Shown here one piece after another: positions 23,858 to 35,786 of a DNA stretch of 64,000 nucleotides. Source of the DNA: Rhizophagus irregularis. Its lineage: Eukaryota; Glomeromycota; Glomeromycetes; Glomerales; Glomeraceae. The position numbers and the translations under genes were made by a program. Numbering within the stretch: the first letter of the stretch is position 1; each line of letters starts with the position of its first letter. The stretch lies in contig NC_089459.1 of the NCBI RefSeq assembly GCF_026210795.1, positions 186,001-250,000 on the forward strand, given 5' to 3'. Under the pieces are notes generated by a model. It had not been told where the DNA came from and did not search any database. It was given only the letters and a program-made list of their open reading frames with translations.

Positions 23858-24110
23858 ATTAAACCCAGCAGTGTTGTGACTGGGACTGGGACATGTCCTT
23901 GGATGGGACAGGACGGGACAGTCCAGAACTTGGACAAGATGTTGTTGATGTCCAGGACAATAATTAATTATAAAAGGATATATGATTTATATATAATATT
24001 AATAAATTGGACAATATTTTGGACAGAACAGGATGGGACAAATGAAATTGGACTTGGACAGGACATCAAAATTTTGTGGGACACTGTCCCACCACATCAC
24101 TGATTAAACC
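23858..24110. mobile_element. hAT-type MITE (237 bp) with 8-bp target duplication
   Basis: The element spans 23866-24102, flanked by the perfect direct repeat ATTAAACC at 23858-23865 and 24103-24110. The left end reads CAGCAGTGTTGTG and the complement of the right end reads CAGTGATGTGGTG, imperfect inverted termini with the CAG..CTG form and 8-bp duplication of hAT elements. Inside, GGGACA and TTGGACA motifs recur many times on one strand. It has no coding capacity. Confidence 0.8.
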
Positions 24111-24663
24111 TCCTTACAAATTTTTAGGTACTGTTACTTTGCATTTTTGCATAACTTTATTAAAAAAACATACTTTTTTTACTTTTTTAAAGTAACACAT
24201 TCAATATAATTGCCAATCACTTTAATTTATCTAATAAAATGGATTTTTAACTATACTTATAAAAAAGAACTCTAAATAAAAATCATTATTTTAAAAATAT
24301 AAACTTTATTTCATATTTAATAAGCAAATACAGCAGGATTAAACCTTATAGTAGCAATATTTTAGTAGTTAAATTTTACTAATTAGTTGTATTAGGTTTT
24401 TTTCTTCTTTTTTTTTATATTATATATTTTTTATTTTAATTATTATTATAATAATAAGAGTTACTAAAAAATATTTAAAAAATATATATAAGTATTATAA
24501 TTGTTAAAATATATGATAACTCTGAACTATTGCTTCAAAGATACCATAATATTAACTGATTTGTATTTAATAAGATTAATGTATATATAAATAAATATTT
24601 GTGAACCAAATTGCTAACCTGTTGTGAAGGGTTTAATCTTTTTTGATCTTCAAATTTTCTGAC

Positions 24664-26047
24664 ATTATTTGTAGTGCTCTACTGAGCTGCCATACAATGG
24701 AAATGTTTCCGAAAGCTAAACACAGTCTGGCTTGGCTCGAACTTGAAGATCTGTGCCAAGTTGCCAAGCCTGAAATGAGCTGACCACAAAAAATCTTGGT
24801 TCAGCTCAGTTCTACGCTAAGCCATGAAAATCCTGGCTTGAGCCAAGCGGCCTTGAGCTACTTCAACTGGCTCGAGCTTTATCATAAAAACGTTTTCGCA
24901 ACGTTTTTACTTTAAATTATTAAAAAAAGTTGCGAAATGTTTTTTACTTTTATATTTATATAAAACGCTGAAAGTATTTGTTTCGGCATTTTTCCTTTTA
25001 ATTTTACATGTAAAAACGCTGAAACTGATAGTTTTGGCATTTTTTTTGATTTTACATGTAAAAGCGCCAGAATAATTAGTTCCAGCGTAAAAATGCCGAA
25101 ACTGATAGTTTCGGCGTTTTTTTTTGATTTTACATGTAAAAGCGCCAGAATAATTGGTTCTGGCGTATTTCTTTTGGTTTTACATGTAAAAATGCTGAAA
25201 CTGATAGTTTCAGCGTATTTCTTTTGATTTTACATGTAAAAATGCCAAAACTGATAGTTTCGGCGTATTTCTTTTAATTTTACATGTAAAAACGCCGAAA
25301 CGGATAGTTTCGGCATTTTTTTTTATTGTACATAGTAAAAACACCGGAATAATTAGCTTCTTTTGGCGTTTTTCGATTTTACATGTAAAAATGCCGAAAC
25401 TATTAGTTCTGGCATTTTTTTTCAATTTTACATGTAAAAACACCAGAATCATTAGTTCTGGCATTTTTTTTCGATTTTACATGTAAGGCGGTTTCTTTTT
25501 GATTTTACATGTAAAAACGCTGAAACTATTAGTTTCGGCATTTTTTTTCAATTTTACATGTAAAAACGCTGGAATCATTAGTTCTGGCATTTTTTTTCAA
25601 TTTTACATGTAAAAATGCTGAAACTATTAGTTCTGGCATTTTTTTTTCAATTTTATATGTAAAAATGCTGGAATCATTAGTTCCGGCATTTTTTTTTCAA
25701 TTTTACATGTAAAAACTTAAATAAACGTTTTCGCAACATTCTTTAATAAACAATGAAAAAAAGTTGCGAAAATGTTTCGTTTATGCATGCATTATTATAT
25801 AAAAACGTTTCGCAACATTTTTTGTATAATAGCTCGTTTGGCTCGTGAGCCAGTTCGAGCTTTTTGAGCGAAATCTGATTACAGGTCTCGAGCTTTTTGA
25901 GCTGAGCCTAATAACTGGCTCGAGCTCTTCAAGCTGGCTCGTGAGCCACCAAGCCAATTTAATCATGGCTTTGGCTTGGCTCGAACTTGAAAAGCTTGAG
26001 CCAGGCTTTCATGACCGCTTACAAACCGTGTAGAGCCTAATTATTTG
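24664..26047. mobile_element. Non-autonomous hAT-type element, 1368 bp, with palindromic core
   Basis: The element spans 24672-26039. The 8-bp target duplication ATTATTTG is perfect at 24664-24671 and 26040-26047. The left end is TAGTGCTCTAC and the complement of the right end is TAGGCTCTACACGG. Within each end lie clusters of GGCTTGGCTCGAACTTGAA and CTCGAGC-type motifs, probably transposase-binding repeats. Further in, both sides carry a CGTTTTCGCAAC..GTTGCGAAA palindrome, and the centre is an array of about 50-bp units. No transposase is encoded, so mobility would depend on an autonomous hAT elsewhere. Confidence 0.85.
24990..25720. repeat. About 15 tandem units of about 50 bp, each doubly palindromic
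   Basis: Each unit alternates two palindromes: TTTTACATGTAAAA (about 13 good and 2 degraded copies) and a GCCGAAACT..AGTTTCGGC stem whose bases vary from unit to unit with partial compensation (GCC/GGC, GCT/AGC, GCCAGAA/TTCTGGC). The array sits in the core of the hAT-type element. Open frames within it come from the repeat and are not genes. Confidence 0.85.
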
Positions 26048-26272
26048 TATACTTGTGTTCAAAATTATTTTAGTATTATGGAAATACGTAATTACGTAAT
26101 TCTGTAATTATTAAGTAATTCATTAGAAAAACTCCGTATTCCGTAATTAATTTCGGACTCTGTAATTAATTTCGTATTACGAAAATATTTGGCCAGAATT
26201 AGCCTTAATTTTGGCCGATTTATATATAAAAACTTTAACAAATAATAACTTGGCACCCAGTGATCCGTTTTG
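26048..26272. other. ACGTAATT-rich flank of the palindromic units
   Basis: AATACGTAATTACGTAATTC and several TAATTAATTTCG motifs recur at 26085-26180 and again near 26690-26705 on the other side of the palindromic units, suggesting the ends of a further element. No target duplication could be fixed. Confidence 0.4.
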
Positions 26273-26640
26273 GATGATCTTACTACCATTTGATTCGTCT
26301 CAATAAGACGATTCTAATGGTAGTAAGATCAATCACTAGATCACGCTCTGATACCAATAACTTTTAAATATTTATAGCGTAATAGCTCCGCCAATATCAA
26401 TGCTAGAAAGATGATCTTACCGTCATTAGAATCGTCTCATCATGACGAATCGAATGGTGGTAAATTCATTCAAATCTAATCACTAGATCGTGCTCCGATA
26501 CCAAAATTCATTAAATGTTTATAGTAATTTTACTCCATCAATATCGGTGCTATAGAAATGAAACACATATCATTAGATTCGTCTCAATGAGACGAATCGA
26601 ATGGTAGTAAGATCATCGAAATCCGATCACTAGATCCCGA
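26273..26640. repeat. Three palindromic units of about 140 bp
   Basis: GATGATCTTAC starts at about 26273 and 26410, and a third core lies near 26569. Each core is a palindrome of about 40 bp around GATTCGTCTCA and TGAGACGAATC, flanked by TGGTAGTAAGATC. Between cores, AATCACTAGATC and GCTCYGATACCAA recur. The arrangement resembles a decayed nested inverted-repeat element. Confidence 0.7.
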
Positions 26641-26713
26641 GATATTCACAATTTCGCACTATTATGCAAATTTCGGAATTTTGGAATACGTAATTAATTT
26701 CGTAACATGTAAT

Positions 26714-27582
26714 AAGTATCCGGACACTTCTAAAAAATGACCATTAAATCACATTATTTCGACGTCCAGTGATCAGAATTTATTGATTTATGATTCATTG
26801 GATTCGTCTAATTGAGACGCATCTAACCGCAGTATTTTCAAGTCTGTAAGTTCAATAGAACAGAAGTTATTGCTGAATGTCTAAAAACAGTAAAATGCAA
26901 ATAACTTTTAATCCATCAATTCTAGAGACATGAAAATAATAGATACAATATACCTTAACAAGATAAATCTAATGAATCATATTTCATCATTCTAAGTTTA
27001 ATAGGGAAGAAAACATTGTGAAATTTGTATTTGCTAAAGTTTTAAAGATAAAAAATGAATTACTTTATAAAGTTAAATCACATTATTTCAATAACCAGTG
27101 AACAGAATTTAATTATTTATGATTCAATAAATTCATATTATCAAGATGTATCTAATTGCAGTGTTTTTATATCTCTAAATTTGATGGATCAGATGTTATT
27201 CTCAACAGTAAAATGCAAATAATTCATTATTCACTTTTAAAAATTTGACATATACAAATTTCAAAACGTTTTCTTCTCTATTGAACTTAGAAATATGAAA
27301 TATGATTCATTAGATTTGTCTTGTTAAGGTACATGGTATCTATTATTTTCATGTTTCTAGAATTAGTGGATCAAAAGTTATTTGCATTTTACTATTTTTA
27401 AACATTCAGCAATAACTTCTGTTCTATTGAACTTATAGACTTGAAAATACTGCGGTTAGATGCATCTCAATTAGACAAATCCAATGAATCATAAATCATT
27501 AAATTCTGATCACTGAACGTCGAAATAATGTGATTCAATGGTCATTTTTTAGAGGTATCCAGATACTTTTGGCAGGTGGGTG
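26714..27582. mobile_element. Fold-back element, arms of about 320 bp, mariner/Tc1-like ends
   Basis: The left arm (26714-27032) is an inverted copy of the right arm (27252-27582): AAAAAATGACCATTAAATCA, then TCACATTATTTCGACGT, CTGATC and TAACCGCAGTATTTTCAAG recur as complements in order. The right terminus on the complement reads CACCCACCTGCCAAAAGTAT preceded by TA, which suits a Tc1/mariner end; the left end keeps only AAGTATCCGGACAC. The spacer contains a third, partial, directly oriented copy of the arm (about 27070-27137). No transposase is present. Arm divergence of several percent or more suggests an old insertion. Confidence 0.7.
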
Positions 27583-27942
27583 TATTTATTTAAAAGATCC
27601 AAATAATTTAATTGAATAAGCATATTATTTATATACATTAATTGTATTAAAAATACTTTTTCATTCAGAACTTTTACTACTATATTTACAGTTTTTATAT
27701 ATAGTTCTGGTAGTAGTATTTTAATGGAAACAAAAAGTGAGCAGTATTTCCTAAAATTCAGATTCTTATTGGAATAAAGTTTAGATACACTTCCAGAATA
27801 TTTTTCTTGTTTATTATTAGAATTATCTCTGACAGTTTTTTTAAAAAGTTAAAAGATTATAAATTTAGCTTTATTAATTAAAAACATCAATTAACTTACT
27901 TTCTAATCCTATTAAAATAAAGCTTCTCACAAGTTAGCTCTG

Positions 27943-28029
27943 TTGTAAGCTAAAAGTACTTTAAAATATATTGGCTCGCAAGTCTGGCTTACAAGCTAAT
28001 ATATTTTTTAAAGTATTTTTAGCTTACAA
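27943..28029. repeat. Imperfect inverted repeat, about 30-bp arms
   Basis: TTGTAAGCTAAAAGTACTTT at 27943 pairs with AAAGTATTTTTAGCTTACAA ending at 28029 around a CTCGCAAGTCTGGCTTACAA loop region. It may be a MITE remnant; no target duplication was found. Confidence 0.6.
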
Positions 28030-28109
28030 GCTGGCTTACAAAAAGCCTTATTTTTAATAGATAAAATATCATTTTTATGAGTACTATCAGGAAATTCTAT
28101 AGAGATTCA

Positions 28110-28326
28110 TTAGATAAAATTTGTAAATGTTTTAATTTACTAGCAAAATGATTATAAGTACCTAAAATTTTGTTTATCTCTTTATATGGTTCTCCAACTT
28201 CTATCTACTCCTTCAATTTCACTTTATCAAATGCTTTCTGGATCTTTCCTTTAAAATCTCTTTTATTCCTGATTCTAGTAATATTTCTAGAGCTCTTCTG
28301 TGCCCTAAAGAAAGTTTATATGACAT
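28110..28326 (-). pseudogene. Short gene remnant, unknown
   Basis: From an ATG at 28326 the minus strand reads MSYKLSLGHRRALEILLESG and IKEILKERSRKHLIK before a stop. A shifted frame continues with EVGEPYKEINKILGTYNHF. The composition is protein-like and the structure is broken. The family is not recognised. Confidence 0.35.
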
Positions 28327-28329
28327 ATT

Positions 28330-29153
28330 AGCTTAATAAACATAATGAGTAATGTAATGAGTAATAAATATACTGTATATCATTAGTATTTGCAACTTTG
28401 ATTGGTCTATTTTTTGAGTATGTAATTAGTTTATTATCTCACATCTTGTAAATTATATTCTGAATATTTTGGTTAAAGCTGAGTATTTGCAATAAAACTT
28501 TTTTGTGTTCAAAAAATTTGAGAACTTTATTAATATGAAAAGTTAAAAGATGAATTATTTATATAAGATGGTGAATGACATTTAATTCTATAAAACTTGG
28601 GAGAAAAATTTGAAAAGAAAAAATAAATTGCTTGTGTCCTTTTCGTTTTCGTATTATTATTTTTTTTTTATGCCCAGTGTGGGAGAGGCTTTATTTTTTT
28701 TTATTCTCGCTTACCGATTTATATCTCAATATGAGATTCTCGTCCATTTTTCCTTTTTTTTTATTATTTCTGATATTTGATGCGCTTAATTTTCATTTTT
28801 TAAGCTTATTGTTTCTGCTTTGCTCGTTGATATTTTTCTCTGTCTATTTACAAATGATAAGTAATAGAAAATCTATCATATAGGCTATAAGTAAAAAAAA
28901 AATATATTTTTTTTTTATACAGGCGAATTTACCGAACTGGTATTTAAGTAGTTGTTTGTATCTTGAGTCGTCAAAGTGAATCCCAAAACATATTTGTTAA
29001 GCTTAATTGTACATAAATATTATTTTTGAATAATCACTATAATCACTATACATAATCAATATTTATGATCTCATCTTATGATCTATTTAAACGAATAAGA
29101 CTTATTGACCTTTCACAACTTCAGACTAAAATTCATGAACTCTAATATGATAC
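28330..29153. other. Intergenic, nothing recognised
   Basis: AT-rich sequence and the 3' flank of the CWF19 gene. The Phe/Leu-rich frame at 28632-28883 looks like noncoding T-rich DNA. Confidence 0.5.
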
Positions 29154-31495
29154 TCATTGTTCTTCATGTAACATTTTTGTCCAATCCCATTTCTCCCATT
29201 TCTTCATAAATTCTTGAACACGATTCGGGTTATCTTTTGGATTTAGCTTCTTAGGTTTTCTCCATACATTTGGAGGTAAATCACATATCCCAGCAGCAAT
29301 TTCCTTTCCAAACCATGAAGGAAAGGATTTCTCTTTCTCTATTACATGTCCATATCCTTTGTCTAATCCAAACCAAACATGAAAGTATGGTAATTCTTTA
29401 ACCATTGACCTCCGAAATGTTGCTTTAGATGTATCAATTAATTTTCTGTTCTGTGACCATTCTCCACTACTTTCCAAAATTCCTTCCTACATAATATTTG
29501 AATAGATAAGTATAAAGAAATGAAAGGTAAGAATTGAATACAATCATAAATAATTTAAACCTTAAAATATGCGGGAGCATCCTGAGCCAAGTCCCAGGGC
29601 ATTGGTATACACTCTATAACAGTATGATTATTCCACTTCATATTGATAACGGTTTCCATAAAAATAACACCACGATCTTCATCGGCGAACATTTGGATTA
29701 AACATTTCATAAAGTTCTGCAAAAGTAAAAAAATTTTCTTAATGAAAATAAATCTAAAATTATTAGATTAAAGGATTGCAAAGTACCCTAATTTCATCCC
29801 ATACGTCATCATCACATTCTAAAGTTGAAGTAACGTGTTGAACAGGAACAATCAAACAATGACCTTGAGACATTTCAACTATATTTGGTAAGGCAAGGTA
29901 TGCCCTATATCCTAATGATACCATAGCGACTTGAGGTCTCGAATCATCTTTCAAGCAGTATATACAAGTATCCAAAGTTCGTTTCGACTTTTGAAAATCT
30001 GAATAAACGGAAAAATTATTAAAAAGAAAAGGTTTAAAAATATTTAAAAATATCTTTTCTTTACCTCTAATTGCAAATTCTTTTTTTTGTTCAAATGTTT
30101 TTGATTTCATCTTTGCCATACTATCTGCTTTTTCGTCCATATATTCCAAATCATCCTAATTGTGGAAAGAATATTAATAAAACTTGAACCAACTTTTTTC
30201 ACAATATATATATATAGTCATAATCGTCATAATTGATAAACTCATAATTGCCTGAAACATCGTATCCTTCATGATCCTATCTGCCATATGCGAATCCATT
30301 GCATCTCTAGTTCCAATTCTTTCCTGACGTACTAAATCAGTTAATGAAAGACCATCGTCATCTTTAAAATAGCGTATCCGTTCACCAGTTGTATCATGTG
30401 TATCAACCTATTGTATAAAATAATGAATTAATACTATTATTTTTAAAAAAAGAATAAAAACATTATAGTTCATTACCTTTTCTTTCTTTCGACGTGATGG
30501 CCCGGCGTGTTGTGGAGATTCAGATCTTTGTCCCTGAAGATCATAAAGTCTACCTCTGCTATCCAGCACAGGCAAAACTTCGACACGCGACTAAAAATAT
30601 AAATATAGTATTACTTGGAATTCAATGATTCATATTTTTAAGAAAATGATGAAATTGCATACTTCAGAACCAGATTCTGCTCTTTTTTTAGCTTCATTAT
30701 ATTTTTTTTCCAAATCATCTGCATCCGGCATATTCTTTAACTTAGCTTTGAGAACCCTAGCTTGTAATTTATTTAACTCACTAGGAGATAAAATAGGTTC
30801 GGAAGATGACACTGGTATGACCGATGGTATATTCGATGTACTAGTACTTGTGACAGTCTTCATACGATCATGATTTGGTGGTGAGGGAGATCGCGAACGC
30901 TTTTTCGAATAATCATCACTAGAAGTAGATGAATGATATAAACTTTCATCTTGTGGTCGTTTAAAAACTGCTCTATGAAGCGGATTTCTAAAATTGGTAA
31001 ATACTGTCTGTGTACTTGATTCGGTTTGAATACCTACACTATCCCTTCCAGAAGGTATATAGTCACTCTCATCTTGGATCAAACTTTCATGATCTATTAA
31101 AATTATTAAAAAATTAAGTATTTATTAAAATTCTTTTTAATAATAATAATAATAATAATAATAATTAAATTATATAACGTACCTGACTTTTTGATCTACA
31201 TAAGTAAAGTTAATTTCAAGGAGAAATAAAAATATAAATAATAAGATATTTAAAATTTTAAAAACGAATTAAAAAAAAGGGGTTGACTTACCTGTAAAAT
31301 ATCATTCGAAAGTTCTTTATCTAAAATATTTTTTTCATTATCTGAGCCGGAAGAACTGCTATTATATTCTTCTTCATGACGGGTTCGTTTTTTATGATGT
31401 TTTTTATGTTTTTTATGTTTACTTGACTTTTTCTTTTTGGAATCTTTATCCTTTTTCGATTTTTTAGAACGCTTAGAACTTGATTCAGCTTCCAT
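29154..31495 (-). CDS. CWF19: CWF19-like splicing / lariat-debranching factor, about 569 aa
   Basis: Nine exons on the minus strand: 31292-31495, 31183-31195, 30663-31093, 30477-30590, 30252-30407, 30065-30155, 29787-29998, 29561-29716 and 29154-29486, all phases consistent. The N-terminus is Ser/Lys-rich (KKKSSKHKKHKKHHKK), as in splicing factors. CwfJ_C_1 begins around KRTLDTCIYCLKDDSRPQ with LSxGHCLIVPVQHV (histidine-triad-like), and CwfJ_C_2 follows with KELPYFHVWFGLDKGYGHVI. CWF19 proteins join the late spliceosome and aid lariat turnover. Odd features are a 13-nt microexon (31183-31195) and an intron at 30156-30251 whose donor is GC. A transposon lies 19 bp upstream of the ATG. Confidence 0.9.
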
Positions 31496-31514
31496 AATCC
31501 GAACAGTAAAAAAT

Positions 31515-31729
31515 GCAAATATATCGTTTTTGATTAAGGAGGTGATGCTTTTTGATTATAGAAGTTAGTTGTACAAACTGTTGTATCGTTTTTGATTATT
31601 GAAAAAATAAATGTATCATTTTTGATTATTGAAAAAAAATTCTGTCGTTTTTGATTATTGAAAAAAAAATTCTATCGTTTTTGATTATTGAAAAAAAATG
31701 TATCATTTTTGATTATTCGATAGTATCAC
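31515..31729 (+). repeat. Left 215-bp terminal inverted repeat of the MULE
   Basis: Begins GCAAATATATCG and ends TAGTATCAC. It contains seven copies of TTTTTGATTA, five of them in near-regular spacing of about 29 bp and preceded by ATCG, GTCG or ATCA, a layout suited to cooperative transposase binding. Confidence 0.95.
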
Positions 31730-31983
31730 ATGGTCACATGCATAGATTCGACATACTGTATCTTGCGTTTGCACATCGGAGACTTTATTTTTAATAACCC
31801 ACTAAATAATTTCAAATTATTAATCTTATTAATCGTTATTTTTGTTTCCTTACTATTTACTGCTTCTTGTATATTTTTATTAAGCCATTTAAAACAAAGA
31901 ATTGCCAACATTTATATGTCATAAATTTAATCTTTATTTTCTCAAAATTTGTCTTTATTACAACTAAAAGACAATAGTATTAA

Positions 31984-34900
31984 TCAATCATCTATTTCAT
32001 TGCTATGCATATAAACTCCAAATTCAATACTATCATTTAAAATTTCTTTCGCATCTTCAAGTGTTATACTATTATTACGGTCCTCCTGAATCAGACGTAA
32101 TGTTACTTCTGGTACTAGAACTTCGTAAATAAAATCCATAGGGTCTAATGGGTACGTTTGGTCTTTTGTAAGATTATTAGAGTTAACAAACAAATCTATT
32201 AAAGTATTAACAATAGTATATAACCCATTAAATCCATAATAACCTGGCTGTAAATTAGTAAAACTAATTAATAAAATATAAACAAAATTTATATTCAAAC
32301 AGATAATTACCAACCTGAAAAACTTCAAATCGATTCATGAGCATCATTGGCGCCTTGGCTTTATTATATCCGACTTCTTTATATATTGAAGATGCAATAT
32401 CCCAATAGTAACTTGAAATATTTCCGTTAATAATTTCAATGAGATCTTTTTCAAATTTGATTATGCGTGATGGAAGTACATTAAAATCGATATATTCAGG
32501 ATATCCTTTTGATAATCCATGTGGAACAATATTCAATTCACCATGATGCATTATACAAAAAGACCAACGTTCTTCTTCTGTGATTGGCTTGTTTTGTAGA
32601 TTTTGTAACTGGTCTTTTATTTTTTCTGGTAAAGTATCTGGTAGGATATTATCACAATAGGGGCATAAATTGTGAGAATTAGGTACTAAATCCAATTCTA
32701 AATCCAAGTTTAAATCATCATTAGATGGCAGTTCTGGAAGATGTTGAAATACATTGCGGGGTGGGCTTGGCATTATAAACGATGATGATGATGCAAATGA
32801 AGATGTACTTCTATCTATTAAATAAATATAGGTAAAGAAATTAATAATACAGATATTAATATTATTACGTTAAATCTATATCTTTACCAGTACTAATTGA
32901 AGATAAATTATCTTCTCGTTTTCGTTTAAGATTTCGAATTTGTTTTGTTTTCCTTTGTTGTATAGAAAACGTATTACCAGATTGTGATTGGTTTGGTAAT
33001 AAATTTATTCTATGGGACGATCGAGGTTTAGCAGATAATTTAGGAGGTGCGCCTAAATTTGATTTTGTTCTTTCACTTAATTCTGCTGGCCGAAATGGAT
33101 CTTTAATCTCCTGAGATGACCGTTTAAGTGGATAAAATATTTTATTACCTAGTGAGCAAAAGTAAGATTAATATAATAAATAACAATAATAATTTTTTAA
33201 AAAATTATTTCAAACATCTTACCTTGCATATTATATAATCTAATAATTTCTTGATAAGAATCTTCCATGTCACCTTGATATATTACATTATTTTTTATAG
33301 ACGCGGGAACTACTCGTTCCTTATTACGAAAATAATGAACAAGATTTTTCTTTGCTTCGTTTACAACTTCTAGATGTCCTTTTTGTTGTGTTTCTATAAG
33401 CAAAGTGGCTGCATGACAGTGCCTACATTTATCACGTAATGAACTATTCCATATGTATTCCCAGCACGTACATTCACCAGTAATAACATTACATATATGA
33501 AATCCTTGTTCTAATATTATATTTTCGGATAATAAAGATTTCATAAGAAAATTGACCATATCATTTAATTTTCGTACAATTTCCTCATCTAGACGTAAAG
33601 GCTTATCATCATAAAAAGATACAAATAAATCATCAGATTTTTTTTTGACAAGAAAAGTATTTTGGTCTGATGATATCTTAACCATATTAAGAAGAAAATC
33701 TAATCTTCCTTGATTTAATCTTCGAAGTTTATCACAACATATATCATCTTTAGTTTGCTATAAATAATTTAAAATAAATTAATTTAATAATATTAATTAA
33801 AAATGATAACGAAAAAATTCTTACCTGTTCAATCGTTTGAGTATTGAATAAAGTAACTAAACCAGATTCAAACTTATTTAAATCTTCATGACTTACAATA
33901 GTTTCACTTTGAAAATTTATTCCATACATTCGTTCAATAAATGTCAATGGTGTTTGTTTACCACTATATACTGCTTCAATTGTCCTATTGATCCGTTCTG
34001 TAAAATTGTTTGTAGTCCATGGAAATCTGTTTGTAATATTTTTGGAAATACGACCAGCATCAATAAAACTTAATCGCCACTCTGTGCACATCCAATTTTT
34101 AGATAAATCATCTATTAATTTATCTTTCTTGGTTTTTTCCAACGGAAGAGTGTTAATAAATTCAATATATTTCTTAGCCATTTCAATGGCAGTTTCTTCA
34201 GTTCGACTACGACCTACAATTTTAAACGCTAATGCTATTGGATATCTAAACAATAAAATAATTAATTTAGTTATCAATTTTAATAAAAAAAAATTAATAT
34301 AATATATAACTTACCTGAATTTTGCAGGTATCTGCCATTTATTTAAATTTTCACTAAAAGTTTTCATAATATGAAACCAACATAAAATTGGTTTATGTGA
34401 AGCATTTTGGATAGCAAGTTTAGATGGTCTATGCTTATCAATTAAGATATATGGCTTCCAATTATTGTTTTGACATTCACGAACTCGTTGAAATCCGTTT
34501 CCAGATAAAAGATTTTCATAGTACCACTTGTGTTCACAGAACTCGTTATCACATGGGATATTTTTTTTAATAGCGTCAATAGCCAATTTTATAGTATGAT
34601 GATTTTCCTTATTAAATAGCGCTAATATATATATTTTATTTACAATTTAATAAATTACAATAAATTATATACTAAATAATTTAATATATGTCAAATTTTA
34701 CTTACCAAATGCAACAGGCAATCCGCAACCAGCACTATTCTCAGTGACAATTGATAATACCGGTGCACGGTCCAAATTTAAATCATATTTACCATCTATT
34801 CCGATACAGATTTTACCGTAATTACGAGCATTTTTTAACCAAAACTCATCAGAAATTGTAAGTTGATAATATCGGTCAGGTGAATCAGCTGGTTGATTAA

Positions 34901-35786
34901 TGTCTGCTATTTGATAATATAATATAAAACCTTGAGATTTTAATATATTATTTACTAAACTATCAAGCTGAGTCCAAGGACCAGTATCATCCTTTAATTT
35001 CTTATCATCTCTGGCAACAAATTGCCGAAGTTTGTCATTATTACATATTATACGTTGGCTTGCTAATGCATTGTTAATTACATCTTCTGATGCACCATTA
35101 AGTGATGTTAATAATTTCGCTTTTATCCCTTTGGCTGTCCTGTGGTCTGCTCTTCTGCTTAATGCTATTGAATCTCTGACAGAATAAGTTAAATTTATTC
35201 TTGAAATTTTAGGAATATTATTATTGTGAAATGTACGATGAGTTCCTTGAATGGTAATTCGCAATGGATTTTCTAATGATAGCCAAGATAACTGACATTC
35301 AGAAATAACTCTGACACTACAATGGTGCATATCATTTCCATTTTTCAAATTATTTCGTAAATTATAATTTTCGCAATTTTCATTACATTTTCCAACACTA
35401 CCACATAATCTTTGACAGTTGCCTCCATCACCTGAACAATACATAACCCAATACCAACATTGTTGGTTTTTGGCTAATCCTAATTCAATTTGAGAAACCA
35501 AATCTCTTCCTAAACTGGTTAAAACTAAAATATCATCAATACGATTTGTTGATTTTACTGTTCCAGTTTTAGTTTTCCATGCTAAGTAATCTATTGCCCC
35601 TTGTACACGTTCTACCGTTAAGATTCCAGCTTTAACAAGTTTAGGAGTAACTTGTCTACTTTGATTTTTTAAGCGATGATTTTTTAAAAGATTTGCATTT
35701 GATATATACCATTCCGCAGCACGACCAAATGGTACATTTACTGAGCCATCATCGTTGTATTTGATTTGATTTTCGTAAGTTTCCAT
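31984..35786 (-). CDS. MULE transposase with SWIM finger and C-terminal RTC4-like domain, about 1122 aa
   Basis: Exons on the minus strand: 34706-35786, 34315-34621, 33825-34245, 33223-33757, 32888-33148, 32315-32814 and 31984-32247. The start is taken at METYENQ because upstream codons translate AT-rich leader. Residues about 110-164 hold eight cysteines (a WRKY/GCM1-like zinc module is possible). The DDE core is GIDGKYDLN (D about 331), YILIDKHRP (D about 422) with CWFH, and TNNFTERINR (E about 546). A SWIM finger CTC..CRHC follows at about 699-717. A basic, Ser-rich linker leads to an RTC4-like domain from about 918: LCPYCDNILP, C..HHGELNIVPHGLSKGYP, IDFNVLPSRI, FEVFQPGYYGFNG. The RTC4 fusion is supported by three in-phase introns. 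RTC4 function is poorly known. Confidence 0.85.

Noticed and set aside
25210-25464. 84-aa frame with repeated VFLHVK units
   Set aside because: It is produced by the palindromic array in the hAT-type element.
16300-29000. Search for reverse transcriptase, integrase, capsid or other virus-like genes in the accessory block
   Set aside because: No such motif was recognised; the identifiable elements here are DNA-transposon derivatives.
31984-32888. Treating the RTC4-like part of the MULE as a separate gene
   Set aside because: Donor and acceptor sites link it in phase to the SWIM exon, and no convincing separate start or promoter is seen.
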